Origin: Bacteroidota bacterium
Lineage (GTDB): Bacteria > Bacteroidota > Ignavibacteria > Kapaibacteriales > UBA2268
Direction of reading: 5' to 3'
NCBI GenBank assembly: GCA_004322215.1
Contig: SCSM01000036.1
Span: 1-64,000 of the forward strand
DNA: 64,000 bases
In this document: positions 46,115 through 54,213 of the stretch, in pieces
Position numbering within the stretch: position 1 is the stretch's first letter
Layout: every line of letters begins with the position of its first letter
Position numbers and translations under genes: made by a program
Notes under the pieces: generated by a model
The model's input: the letters and a program-made list of their open reading frames with translations, nothing else
The model's database searches: none
Told to the model about the DNA's origin: nothing

Positions 46115-47032
46115 ATGAAAAGATTTGTTCTTTTTACTCTTATTATTATTTTATTATCAGGATGTGCAACGATTTTCAACTCAGGGAAAGAAACGATTTA
46201 TTTTGATTCCGAACCGCAGAGTAGCCAGGTCTATATTAATGATGAATTGAAAGGTGAAACACCATTGATAATTGATTTGCAACATAATGAGAATTTTTGG
46301 ATTAGATTCGAAAAGGAGGGCTACAGGATTCATTATGACCTGATTGAAAAAGAATTCCAGGGATACTGGTTATTAGTTGACGTTTTAAATCCATTAAATT
46401 ACTTAGTCTTCCAGATTCCTATTCTGATTAACATGATGACGGGGGCTTATTTTGACCCGAATAATACTTACATTAAAGCATACCTTGTTAAAACCAGTGA
46501 TACCACACTTAAAAGCCATTCAGAATATGAAAAACCGATTGGTCAAGAAGAAGCATTAGATATGGAACAAGGGGCATGGTATATAGAAGATATTTCTAAT
46601 AACGGTTATTTGCCTGACAAAATAATTTCTAATAGTGACAGCATGCTTACAGTATCTATAGACAAAGAAATAGTTAACATTCCAATTTCATCATTAAAAG
46701 TGATAAAATTTGACCACACTGATAATGTAAGTGGTGGAATTTTATGGGGATTGCTCTCTTGGGTAGGTTCGGCTGTAATCGCAGGAATAATTATATCTGC
46801 ATCAGGTGCGACAAGAGGGGATGGAAATGAGATGGCAGGGATAGGATATGGATTAATTATTCTGGGTGCATTACCTCTATTTTTATTGGTTGGTGGATTA
46901 ATTGGTGCATCACATGGAGATGAAAATCTCAATTTTTTTAATATGACAACTGAAGAGAAAAAACAATTAATTGAAGAAAAAATTTTCGGGAAACAAAAAC
47001 ATAATATTAGAAAAAAAAGAACTTCTAATTAG
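46115..47032 (+). CDS. PEGA-domain lipoprotein with membrane segments
   Basis: 305 residues; the ATG is preceded by AGAGGTGAG, a strong Shine-Dalgarno. The lipobox is LLSGC (Cys about 17). A PEGA domain follows (about 28-75; 'YFDSEPQSSQVYINDELKG', 'TPLIIDL'), then a hydrophobic stretch ('NYLVFQIPILINMMTGAYF'), a beta-rich middle and two hydrophobic helices (about 208-265; 'GGILWGLLSWVGSAVIAGI', 'GLIILGALPLFLLVGG'). PEGA domains are found in envelope proteins of unknown role. It lies 80-90 nt before the polysaccharide operon on the same strand but is not obviously part of it. Confidence 0.8.
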   Translation: MKRFVLFTLIIILLSGCATIFNSGKETIYFDSEPQSSQVYINDELKGETPLIIDLQHNENFWIRFEKEGYRIHYDLIEKEFQGYWLLVDVLNPLNYLVFQIPILINMMTGAYFDPNNTYIKAYLVKTSDTTLKSHSEYEKPIGQEEALDMEQGAWYIEDISNNGYLPDKIISNSDSMLTVSIDKEIVNIPISSLKVIKFDHTDNVSGGILWGLLSWVGSAVIAGIIISASGATRGDGNEMAGIGYGLIILGALPLFLLVGGLIGASHGDENLNFFNMTTEEKKQLIEEKIFGKQKHNIRKKRTSN

Positions 47033-47124
47033 TTTTCCAGTTTAAAAAATAACTTTTCACTTGACTTTTATTCTAATATTGAGTAATTTTGATACACGAT
47101 ATTGTTTAATATTTGAATAAAGAA

Positions 47125-47670
47125 ATGCTTGATTCACTTATAACATCTAAAACAAGGGTGAAACTTCTTTTGAAGTTCTTCCTCAATCCCGGCACCCGTG
47201 CCTACCTGAGAGAACTATCTAAGGAATTTGGTGAGTCAACGAATGCTGTAAGAATTGAATTAAACCGTCTGTCAAAAGCAGGATTGCTCAAATCAGATAA
47301 AGACGGTAACACAAAACTGTACCATGCTAATACTCATAATCCGCTGTTTAAAGAAATTCATAACCTCGTAAAAAAGTATCTTGGAATTGATTTTGTTGAA
47401 GGTATTATTAATAATCTCGGCAATGTAGAACTTGCTTTTTTAACCGGTGATTATGCTAAAGGAAAGGATATTGGCATTATTGATATAGTTATCGTTGGAG
47501 ATATTAACCAGAATTACTTAAATGAACTAATTACAGCTGCAGAGGAAAATCTGAAAAGAAAAATCAGGCCACTCGTTTTGAATACAAAAGAATTCAAACG
47601 GTTGAAGGATAACCTGAAGTTGGACAAATCACTTTTGATTTGGAGCAGGAACGGAGCCGGAAATGGATAA
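47125..47670 (+). CDS. Winged-helix regulator fused to a degenerate nucleotidyltransferase-like domain
   Basis: The start chosen is the ATG at 47125 (MLDSLITSKTR); an in-frame TTG 12 nt upstream is possible. In the 181-residue product, the N-terminal ArsR-like winged helix (about 1-75; 'LRELSKEFGESTNAVRIELN') resembles proteins that begin polysaccharide operons in Bacteroidota relatives. The C-terminal half ('VELAFLTGDYAKGKDIGIID' then 'IVIVGD') looks like a Pol-beta nucleotidyltransferase fold with the GS motif changed to GD, so catalysis is doubtful. It overlaps the permease gene by 8 nt. It probably controls the polysaccharide operon; inferred from position. Confidence 0.75.
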   Translation: MLDSLITSKTRVKLLLKFFLNPGTRAYLRELSKEFGESTNAVRIELNRLSKAGLLKSDKDGNTKLYHANTHNPLFKEIHNLVKKYLGIDFVEGIINNLGNVELAFLTGDYAKGKDIGIIDIVIVGDINQNYLNELITAAEENLKRKIRPLVLNTKEFKRLKDNLKLDKSLLIWSRNGAGNG

Positions 47671-48502
47671 CTGGACAACAGTAATAAAACCTGTAAATAG
47701 CTGGTTCAACCTCAATCTGAGGGAGGTTTGGCTATACAGGGATTTAATCCGCCTGTTCTTCCATCGGGATTTTGTAGTGTTTTACAAACAGACAATTCTC
47801 GGTCCCCTATGGTTTCTTATTCAGCCATTGCTGACCACAGTTGTCTATACGATTATATTCGGCAAGATTGCAAATCTCCCGACTGACGGAATTCCACATA
47901 TACTTTTTTATATGTCGGGTGCTGTGATTTGGAATTATTTCTCGCTGTGCCTGACAAATACATCGAATACTTTTTCGCAGAATGCGGCAATATTTGGGAA
48001 GGTGTACTTCCCACGGCTCGTTATGCCTATTACATCAGTTATTACAAACCTTGTTACTTTCTTTATTCAATTGCTGTTACTTATTGCCTTTTGGATTTAC
48101 TATTATTTTTACGGAAGCGGGATACATATAAATAATATGCTTTTTATGTTTCCTTTACTGATAGTGCAGATGGCACTGCTTGGATTGGGAACAGGTGTAT
48201 TGATTTCATCATTGACAATCAAGTATCGTGATTTGAGTTTTGTTATTGGATTCGGAGTGCAGCTTTGGATGTATGCAACCCCGATAGTATATCCGTTGTC
48301 AATGATTCCCGAAAAATGGCAGTGGCTCTCGATTATCAACCCGATGACAATGGTTGTGGAGACATTCCGGCTGGGTTTCCTTGGTAGCGGTTCATTTGAT
48401 ATAATGAGATATTTGTTGAGTATTTTAATGACAATAATAATATTTTTAGTTGGTGTGATGCTCTTCAGCAGAGTAGAGAAATCATTTATTGATAAGATTT
48501 GA
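47663..48502 (+). CDS. wzm: ABC-2 type polysaccharide exporter permease
   Basis: 279 residues with six hydrophobic helices and an N-terminal amphipathic segment ('NLREVWLYRDLIRLFFHRDF'). 'QTILGPLWFLIQPLLTTVVY' and 'PIVYPLSMIPEKWQWLSIIN' then 'PMTMVVETFR' are signature stretches of Wzm/KpsM-type permeases that export O-antigen or capsule polymers across the inner membrane. The matching ATPase is encoded about 5.7 kb downstream (54214-55491), with the nonulosonate genes between. Translation is probably coupled to the regulator by the 8-nt overlap. Confidence 0.93.
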   Translation: MDNWTTVIKPVNSWFNLNLREVWLYRDLIRLFFHRDFVVFYKQTILGPLWFLIQPLLTTVVYTIIFGKIANLPTDGIPHILFYMSGAVIWNYFSLCLTNTSNTFSQNAAIFGKVYFPRLVMPITSVITNLVTFFIQLLLLIAFWIYYYFYGSGIHINNMLFMFPLLIVQMALLGLGTGVLISSLTIKYRDLSFVIGFGVQLWMYATPIVYPLSMIPEKWQWLSIINPMTMVVETFRLGFLGSGSFDIMRYLLSILMTIIIFLVGVMLFSRVEKSFIDKI

Positions 48503-48514
48503 ATTAGATTTAAA

Positions 48515-48814
48515 ATGAGACTAAGCGAAATCGAGAAGAAGGCATTGAATATAGCTCTTGAAGGAGTTGTAGGCGAAGTCTTTATTTTCGGTTCCCGAAT
48601 TGATGATAATAAGAAAGGTGGAGATTTAGATATTTTAATATTTTCAAAAGAAAATGCTTTCAAATTATCGCAGGAAGTAACAGTTCGTTTTTTTAAAGTA
48701 TGTGAAGAAAAAATAGATGTCATTGTGATGAATCCTGAAAATCTTTCAAAAGAACAGGTAGCTTTTTTAAACATTATAGAAAAAATAAAATTATTTAATA
48801 ATAAGGTTGAATGA
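48515..48814 (+). CDS. mntA: MNT-family nucleotidyltransferase (type VII antitoxin, MntA-like)
   Basis: 99 residues: minimal nucleotidyltransferase with 'IFGSRIDDNKKGGDLDILIF'. This is a GSx9DxD active-site pattern (G26, S27, D37, D39). In characterised pairs MntA transfers AMP groups to the HepT toxin and so neutralises it. Its stop overlaps the start of the next gene (ATGA). The pair lies between the exporter permease and neuB, not in a stand-alone locus. Confidence 0.85.
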   Translation: MRLSEIEKKALNIALEGVVGEVFIFGSRIDDNKKGGDLDILIFSKENAFKLSQEVTVRFFKVCEEKIDVIVMNPENLSKEQVAFLNIIEKIKLFNNKVE

Positions 48815-49257
48815 ATATGGAAAAGGATATTAAAGAATTGTTAATTGTATCTATAGAGAAAGTACAAAAATCAATTGATTCTACAATAGAAGCAGTTGAA
48901 AGAGCTAAGGGATTTGATGCATTTAAAGCTAATAATTATGATGAACAAGCACCCTTTGATGTTCTTGCATCAAGATTTACAAGAGCAGTGGAAGTGTGTT
49001 TGAAATTTTTCCGTACTTATGAATTATATACTGCAAGAGTAGCATCAGATACAATCAGAGACAGACTTCTAAATATGGAAAAGTTAGATCTAATTAGTAA
49101 TACTGATTTATGGCTCGATATGAGAGATGTTAGAAATAGGGTGGTGCACGATTATTTACCGGAAGAAGTTAGAAAAACTTTTGATTTAATAATAAGCGTT
49201 TATTTTAAAGAATTGTCAGAATTGAAAAATAAAGTAAGTATATTAAAATTTGAATAA
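48811..49257 (+). CDS. hepT: HEPN-family protein (type VII toxin, HepT-like)
   Basis: 148 residues, all-helical. The HEPN RNase motif Rx4HxY is intact: 'RNRVVHDY' (R108, H113, Y115). The tyrosine is the residue AMPylated by MntA in studied systems. It should be an RNA-cleaving toxin kept inactive by the upstream partner. It follows mntA with a 4-nt overlap. An alternative is a 'nucleotidyltransferase substrate-binding' accessory role with no toxicity. Confidence 0.82.
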   Translation: MNMEKDIKELLIVSIEKVQKSIDSTIEAVERAKGFDAFKANNYDEQAPFDVLASRFTRAVEVCLKFFRTYELYTARVASDTIRDRLLNMEKLDLISNTDLWLDMRDVRNRVVHDYLPEEVRKTFDLIISVYFKELSELKNKVSILKFE

Positions 49258-49259
49258 AA

Positions 49260-49454
49260 ATGAGACTGAACCAAAATGAAGAGGATTTATTTAATGAACT
49301 TGATAAAATAGAGTTCGATTTCAAGCTTGATGATGAAATTAATAGATTAAATAAAAATGAAAAAGAAAAATTATTGAATGCGATTGAAAATATTGATGAT
49401 GATAATAATGCAGTTGATGATGTGAATAATAATGAACCAAATAAAAATATATAA
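49260..49454 (+). CDS. Small acidic Asn/Asp-rich ORF of unknown function
   Basis: 64 codons between hepT and neuB, 2 nt after the hepT stop and overlapping the neuB start by 23 nt. The product is rich in Asp, Asn, Glu and Lys with a charged helical middle ('EINRLNKNEKEKLLNAIENI'). The first bases, AAAATGAGACTGA, closely repeat those of mntA (AAAATGAGACTAA). It may be a real small protein, an extra antitoxin-like factor or noncoding. I see no recognisable domain. Confidence 0.4.
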   Translation: MRLNQNEEDLFNELDKIEFDFKLDDEINRLNKNEKEKLLNAIENIDDDNNAVDDVNNNEPNKNI

Positions 49455-50463
49455 CAGATTGATTGGAGAAGCACACAAGCCATTTGTGATTGCTGAAATA
49501 GGTATCAATCACGAAGGGAATTTTGATTTGGCAATAAAGATGATTGACGAGGCACATAAAGCAGGATGCGAGTGTGTGAAGTTTCAGACTCATATTATAG
49601 AAGACGAGATGATACCTAATGATGTCATTCCCGGAAACGCAAAGGAGTCAATCTGGGATATAATGAAAAGATGCCGCTTGACTGAAGAAGAAGAAATAAA
49701 AATCAAGGAATATGTTGAATCCCTGGGAATGTTCTTTCTTTCTACACCTTTTTCACGTGCTGCAGCAGACAGGTTGCAGAAAATAGGAGTACCTGCCTTC
49801 AAAATCGGTTCAGGAGAATGCAACAATTATCCTCTTGTCGAGCATATTGCTAAATTTGGTAAACCTGTGATACTCAGTACGGGAATGAATGATATTAAAT
49901 CAATTCAATTATCAGTTGAGATTTTCAGAAAATATAAAGTACCTTATGCATTAATGCATTGCACATCAATGTATCCCACACCTTACGAGAAAGTCAGATT
50001 AGGAGCATTGAATGAACTTAAGGAAAATTTCCCCGATGCTGTATTGGGATTGAGCGACCATTCAATGGGTATTTACACCTGTCTTGGCGCAGTTCCATTC
50101 GGAGCAAGTATATTGGAGAAACATTTTACATCTGACATGACGCTCCCGGGACCCGATATTCCAATTTCAATCGAGCCGTATGAATTGAGGGAACTAATAA
50201 TAGGAAGTGAAGCAATACACAAAGCACTTGGTGGTACAAAAGAGATTTTGAAAGAAGAACAGCCAACGATTGATTTTGCTTATTCCTGTGTTGTTTCAAT
50301 AAAAGATATTAAGAAGGGTGAGATTTTCAGCTATGATAATATATGGGTGAAACGCCCCGGTACAGGAGAAATTAAAGCTGTTGATTTCAGGAATGTAATC
50401 GGAAAAAAAACAAATAGGGATATACAAATAAATTCACAGATTAATTGGACTGATATTGAATAA
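49432..50463 (+). CDS. neuB: N-acetylneuraminate/nonulosonate synthase
   Basis: 343 residues, the family length. Condenses phosphoenolpyruvate with an N-acetylated hexosamine derivative to make a nine-carbon nonulosonic acid. The N-terminal TIM barrel has 'FVIAEIGINHEGN', 'CVKFQTH', 'FLSTPFS' and 'FKIGSGECNNYPL'. The C-terminal SAF/antifreeze-like domain has 'KDIKKGEIFSYDNIWVKRPG'. The sequence alone cannot tell whether the product is sialic, legionaminic or pseudaminic acid. The genes in the window (neuB, neuC, neuA) suffice for the UDP-GlcNAc to CMP-Neu5Ac route, while the neighbouring amidotransferase hints at a di-N-acyl sugar. Confidence 0.93.
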   Translation: MNQIKIYNRLIGEAHKPFVIAEIGINHEGNFDLAIKMIDEAHKAGCECVKFQTHIIEDEMIPNDVIPGNAKESIWDIMKRCRLTEEEEIKIKEYVESLGMFFLSTPFSRAAADRLQKIGVPAFKIGSGECNNYPLVEHIAKFGKPVILSTGMNDIKSIQLSVEIFRKYKVPYALMHCTSMYPTPYEKVRLGALNELKENFPDAVLGLSDHSMGIYTCLGAVPFGASILEKHFTSDMTLPGPDIPISIEPYELRELIIGSEAIHKALGGTKEILKEEQPTIDFAYSCVVSIKDIKKGEIFSYDNIWVKRPGTGEIKAVDFRNVIGKKTNRDIQINSQINWTDIE

Positions 50464-50480
50464 GAATATATGGAGGTATT

Positions 50481-51605
50481 ATGAAATACTGTAAAAAATG
50501 CCTGATGCCTGACACAAGACCCGGAATAACTTTCAATGAGGATGGTGTTTGTGCCCCGTGTTATAATTACGAAAAACAGAAAACGACAGACTGGAATAAA
50601 AGGATGGAAGTATTTGAAAAACTCTGCTCTAAATACAGGGGTAAGTATGGCAGCTATTATGACTGTGCAATAGCAGTTTCAGGGGGCAAGGATTCCACTT
50701 TCCAGGTTTATTATATCAAGGAAGTAATGAAGATGAATCCTGTGCTTCTTGCAGTCGGTAATATTGATTGGACAGAAACAGGAAGAAAAAATCTTGCAAA
50801 TTTATCCGATACTTTCAGTTGTGATATTATTTCTTTTACACCCAATCATAATGTAGCAAGAACGATGGCAAAGAAAGCATTCATGGAATTAGGTTCGCCG
50901 ACCTGGTACGCCGATGCTTTGATATATGCTTACCCTTACAGGATGGCTATGAAACTCGGCTTGCATTTACTTTTTTATGGCGAGAATGTAAATTACCAAT
51001 ATGGCGGTAAATATAATGAAGAGACACCATCTGCAAAATTACAATCTCTTAATGATGTCGTAAAACCTGTTTGGGATTTGTGGCTTAAGGACGGCTTAAT
51101 AACTGAAAAAGAACTTGATTCTGCAAAACAGCCAACCCTCGAAGAATGTGAGAAACATGGATTGGAACCTGTTTATCTGAGTTATTTCGTTCCCTGGGAC
51201 ACACATCACAACTATGAGGTTGCCAGGCGATGGGGTTTCAGGCATCTCGGTCATGAATATAATAGGGAAGGAACAATCGAGCAATACAATCAGATTGATT
51301 CAATCGGTTATTTACTAAATCAGTATCTTAAATATCCTAAATTCGGACATGCCTCCGCAACGGAGATGGCTTCACGCTGGATTAGGGCAGGGCTTAAAAC
51401 GAGAGAGGAAATGATTCCTTATGTGAAACAATACGATAAGAATCTCGACCAGGGGATTGTTGATAATTTTTTAGAATTCACAGGAATGAAGCCGCGAGAT
51501 TTTTGGCATGTTATGGATAAATGGTATAATAAGGATTTATTCGAACAGGACAGGGATGGCGTATGGCACGAAAGGTTTGAAGTTGGAGTCGGGATTGTGA
51601 AGTAA
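50481..51605 (+). CDS. N-acetyl sugar amidotransferase (WbuX/PseA-like)
   Basis: 374 residues; GGAGG lies before the ATG. An N-terminal zinc-finger-like CxxC pair ('MKYCKKCLMPDTRPGI', 'GVCAPCYNYE') precedes an ATP pyrophosphatase loop ('VSGGKDSTFQ', about 63-72) and 'LHLLFYGENVNYQYGG'. The family converts an N-acetyl group on a sugar to an acetamidino group, as in bacterial O-antigens and Campylobacter flagellar nonulosonates. Some members work with HisH- and HisF-like partners for ammonia; none is encoded in this window. Its place between neuB and neuC suggests it modifies the nonulosonate or a precursor. Confidence 0.88.
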   Translation: MKYCKKCLMPDTRPGITFNEDGVCAPCYNYEKQKTTDWNKRMEVFEKLCSKYRGKYGSYYDCAIAVSGGKDSTFQVYYIKEVMKMNPVLLAVGNIDWTETGRKNLANLSDTFSCDIISFTPNHNVARTMAKKAFMELGSPTWYADALIYAYPYRMAMKLGLHLLFYGENVNYQYGGKYNEETPSAKLQSLNDVVKPVWDLWLKDGLITEKELDSAKQPTLEECEKHGLEPVYLSYFVPWDTHHNYEVARRWGFRHLGHEYNREGTIEQYNQIDSIGYLLNQYLKYPKFGHASATEMASRWIRAGLKTREEMIPYVKQYDKNLDQGIVDNFLEFTGMKPRDFWHVMDKWYNKDLFEQDRDGVWHERFEVGVGIVK

Positions 51606-51627
51606 TTATATTAAACGGCTGACAATT

Positions 51628-52206
51628 ATGAAAACTATGAAATTTCTGTTAAGCGATTATTTAATTAAAAACTACGAATCTGTTTTCAACAGAGATGTTG
51701 AAAAAATAATTAAAGAATACGACTGTGATATTCTTGATTCTTGTGAATTAGCTGTTAATATTTACAGGATCCAAAATCTAATTTACAAAACAGATAAAGA
51801 ACATAATGAAATTCAGAAGATATTATCTTTCATCCAAAGAAGCTTATGCGGATGCGAGATTTATTATTCGTCACAAATCGGGAAAAATTTTCTATTGGTA
51901 CATGGCTTGGGTGTCGTGATTGGTTCAGGTGTGAGGATTGGAAATAATGTAACTGTATATCAAAATGTTACACTTGGAACCAGGTACGATACTTCAAAAG
52001 AAAAATGCACTGTTGGAAATGATGTTATTATTTACGCCGGTGCAAAAATTTTAGGAAATATTAAAATTAGTAATAATTCAGTTATCGGAGCAAATAGTGT
52101 AATAATAACCAATGTCGGTGAAGGAGAAATATTTGCTGGTGTGCCCGGGAAAAAAATCGGTTCTGTCGGTTCTGAAAAGTATAAACTTCCTGCAGGTGTT
52201 AAATGA
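51628..52206 (+). CDS. Hexapeptide-repeat acetyltransferase (serine acetyltransferase-like)
   Basis: 192 residues. A helical N-terminal part (1-85) precedes a left-handed beta-helix (about 90-175; 'LVHGLGVVIGSGVRIGNNVT', 'TLGTRYD', 'IIYAGAKILGNIKI', 'GVPGKKIG'). This layout matches CysE-type acetyltransferases, but members in polysaccharide loci often O-acetylate sugars. The stop overlaps the neuC start by 4 nt (ATGA), arguing for a role in the nonulosonate pathway rather than cysteine synthesis. Confidence 0.82.
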   Translation: MKTMKFLLSDYLIKNYESVFNRDVEKIIKEYDCDILDSCELAVNIYRIQNLIYKTDKEHNEIQKILSFIQRSLCGCEIYYSSQIGKNFLLVHGLGVVIGSGVRIGNNVTVYQNVTLGTRYDTSKEKCTVGNDVIIYAGAKILGNIKISNNSVIGANSVIITNVGEGEIFAGVPGKKIGSVGSEKYKLPAGVK

Positions 52207-53336
52207 AAAAAATTGTTTTTTTGACTGCAACAAGGGCGGATTTTGGAAAACTGAAATCGTTGATTGAAATTACCGAAAAATCGGGTTTATTCGAGGTGCA
52301 CATTTTTGCAACAGGTATGCATCTTAATCCAAAGTATGGGAAAACAGTCGAAGAAATTGAGAAAAGCGGTTTTAAGAATATTTTCAAATATTACAACCAT
52401 GGTAATTTTGATTCGATGGATTTAATATTATCCAGAACGATAGAAGGATTCTCGGGATATGTTAATGATATTAAACCGGATTTAATTGTAATTCACGGAG
52501 ACAGGGTCGAAACACTTGCCGGTGCAATTGTTGGTGCATTGAATAATACTCTTACCGCACATATTGAAGGCGGTGAAGTGTCTGGAACGGTTGATGAATT
52601 AATAAGACATTCTGTAACAAAGCTATCACACATACATTTTGTAGCCAATGAAGACGCCAAAAAAAGAGTAATTCAATTGGGTGAATTGGAAACATCGGTA
52701 TTTGTAATTGGGTCACCCGACATAGATGTAATGCTATCTAAACGGCTTCCTTCAATTTCTGACGTAAAGAAAAGGTATCAGATTCCATTTAAACATTATG
52801 CCATACTTGTTTATCATCCTGTAACTACCGAGCCGGAAAATTTAAGAACTAATATAAAGGAATTAATAAAGGCATCTTTGGAATCTAAAATGAATTATGT
52901 TGTAGTGTATCCCAACAATGACCATGGAACTGAAATAATTATGGAAGAATATGAGGCATTAAAAGATAATCCCAATTTCAGGTTATATCCTTCGATGAGA
53001 TTTGAATATTTTATTTCTTTACTTAAAAATTCTGAATTTATCATTGGCAACTCAAGTGCAGGGATAAGGGAAGCTGGTATTTATGGCGTCGGGTGTATCA
53101 ATGTCGGAACAAGACAAATGAACCGCGGATTTACTAAAAATATAATCAATGTAAAAGATGATTCAAAAATTATTATGAATGCAATTAATAAAATAGCAGG
53201 CAAGAAATATAAAAATAACTATGTATTCGGAGATGGGAAAAGCAATAAAAGATTTTTTAATATCATCTCTGGGAAAGAAGTTTGGTTGATTCCACATCAA
53301 AAAATGTTTAATGATGTTCAATATAGGATTGGTTAA
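52203..53336 (+). CDS. neuC: UDP-N-acetylglucosamine 2-epimerase (hydrolysing), NeuC family
   Basis: 377 residues. GT-B fold epimerase that hydrolyses a UDP- or GDP-linked N-acetyl sugar while inverting C2. Characteristic stretches: 'LTATRADFGKLKSLI', 'VIHGDRVETLAGAIVGA', 'HIEGGEVSGTVDELIRHSVT' and 'NSSAGIREAGIYG'. In the sialic acid route it yields ManNAc, the NeuB substrate. LegG-type homologues act on GDP-bacillosamine derivatives in the legionaminate route. No upstream dehydratase or aminotransferase (LegB/LegC-like) is visible here, which favours UDP-GlcNAc unless those genes lie elsewhere. Confidence 0.92.
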   Translation: MKKIVFLTATRADFGKLKSLIEITEKSGLFEVHIFATGMHLNPKYGKTVEEIEKSGFKNIFKYYNHGNFDSMDLILSRTIEGFSGYVNDIKPDLIVIHGDRVETLAGAIVGALNNTLTAHIEGGEVSGTVDELIRHSVTKLSHIHFVANEDAKKRVIQLGELETSVFVIGSPDIDVMLSKRLPSISDVKKRYQIPFKHYAILVYHPVTTEPENLRTNIKELIKASLESKMNYVVVYPNNDHGTEIIMEEYEALKDNPNFRLYPSMRFEYFISLLKNSEFIIGNSSAGIREAGIYGVGCINVGTRQMNRGFTKNIINVKDDSKIIMNAINKIAGKKYKNNYVFGDGKSNKRFFNIISGKEVWLIPHQKMFNDVQYRIG

Positions 53337-53338
53337 TT

Positions 53339-54055
53339 ATGAAAAACAATAAGACAGTTCTGGGATTAATTACTGCACGTGGCGGTAGTAAAGGTATACC
53401 ATGGAAGAACATCGTTGACCTGGGAGATAAACCGTTAATCGCATGGACAATTGAAGCATCATTAAAAAGTAAATTCATTGACAAAACGATTGTAAGTACA
53501 GATTCCGAAGAAATAGCAAATATTGCAAAGCGATACAGTGCAGATGTGCCTTTTCTCAGACCACATGAATTAGCATTGGATGAATCGTCGAGCTATGATG
53601 CAATTTTTCACGCACTCGATTGGTTGAATGAAATTGAAAAAAAAGAGTTTGATATAATCTGTTTGCTGCAACCTACCTCGCCTTTCAGGAATCAAATTCA
53701 TATAGATGAGGCGATTGATAAATTTGCAAAAAATAATGATTCGCAGTCGCTGATTTCAATTTGCGTAGTTGATAAAAATCCGTATTGGATGGTTGCGATA
53801 AATGAAAAGGGATATTTGGAACATTTGAAAGGATTAAATACAGAAGCAAACCGGAGGCAGGATTTGATGAAAGTGTACCAGTTTAATGGAGCAATCTACA
53901 TTATGGGTACATCAGCCATAAGAAAATATAAACAATTTATGACTGAAAAAACAATTTACTATTTAATGGATAGGGAATCTTCTGTTGATATTGATGAACA
54001 ATTGGATTTGGAATTTGCGAGGTTTTTGTTGGAGAAGAAAAGGAATAAAAAATAA
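53339..54055 (+). CDS. neuA: CMP-nonulosonate (acylneuraminate) cytidylyltransferase
   Basis: 238 residues. Activates the nonulosonic acid to its CMP form using CTP. The N-terminal nucleotide-binding motif 'LITARGGSKGIPWKNI' (about 10-25) is diagnostic. 'ICLLQPTSPFRN' and 'VYQFNGAIYIMGT' are family stretches. It starts 2 nt after neuC, so co-translation is likely. It is followed by a decayed nuclease fragment and a short repeat before the exporter ATPase gene. Confidence 0.94.
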   Translation: MKNNKTVLGLITARGGSKGIPWKNIVDLGDKPLIAWTIEASLKSKFIDKTIVSTDSEEIANIAKRYSADVPFLRPHELALDESSSYDAIFHALDWLNEIEKKEFDIICLLQPTSPFRNQIHIDEAIDKFAKNNDSQSLISICVVDKNPYWMVAINEKGYLEHLKGLNTEANRRQDLMKVYQFNGAIYIMGTSAIRKYKQFMTEKTIYYLMDRESSVDIDEQLDLEFARFLLEKKRNKK

Positions 54056-54056
54056 T

Positions 54057-54176
54057 ATTAAAGAAGCAATGGATAGAGAATAACAAATAAAAGTATGGTT
54101 AAGAGCTAAAAAGATTGCTTTAATTGAAGCTCAAAATCCGAACTGGAATGATTTAAGTGAAGGGTGGTATAATTAG
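54057..54176 (+). pseudogene. Decayed C-terminus of a GIY-YIG family nuclease
   Basis: Reading 54057-54176 in one frame gives 'IKEAMDRE', a stop (54081-54083), then 'QIKVWLRAKKIALIEAQNPN' and 'WNDLSEGWYN' before TAG. This matches the end of small GIY-YIG nucleases (consensus I-K-x-A-x-x-R-E-x-Q-I-K-x-W...L-I-E...N-P-x-W-x-D-L). The catalytic N-terminal part (GIY and YIG) is absent. It is a remnant, followed at once by a short repeat at 54176-54201. Confidence 0.75.
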
Positions 54177-54201
54177 ATTCTTTACTTTGTTCAGAATGAC
54201 A
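54176..54201. repeat. Short intergenic repeat (GATTCTTTACTTTGTTCAGAATGACA type)
   Basis: Reads GATTC then TTTACTTTGTTCAGAATGACA. Its reverse complement codes for the 'CHSEQSKES' type of peptide seen in many spurious ORFs. Same family as 14314-14366 and 32534-32572. Confidence 0.65.
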
Positions 54202-54213
54202 AATTAAAATATT

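Noticed and set aside
48109..48774. 221-codon minus-strand ORF over the permease and mntA genes
   Set aside because: It lies antisense to two well-supported genes, crosses their boundary and has no recognisable domain; it is a shadow frame.
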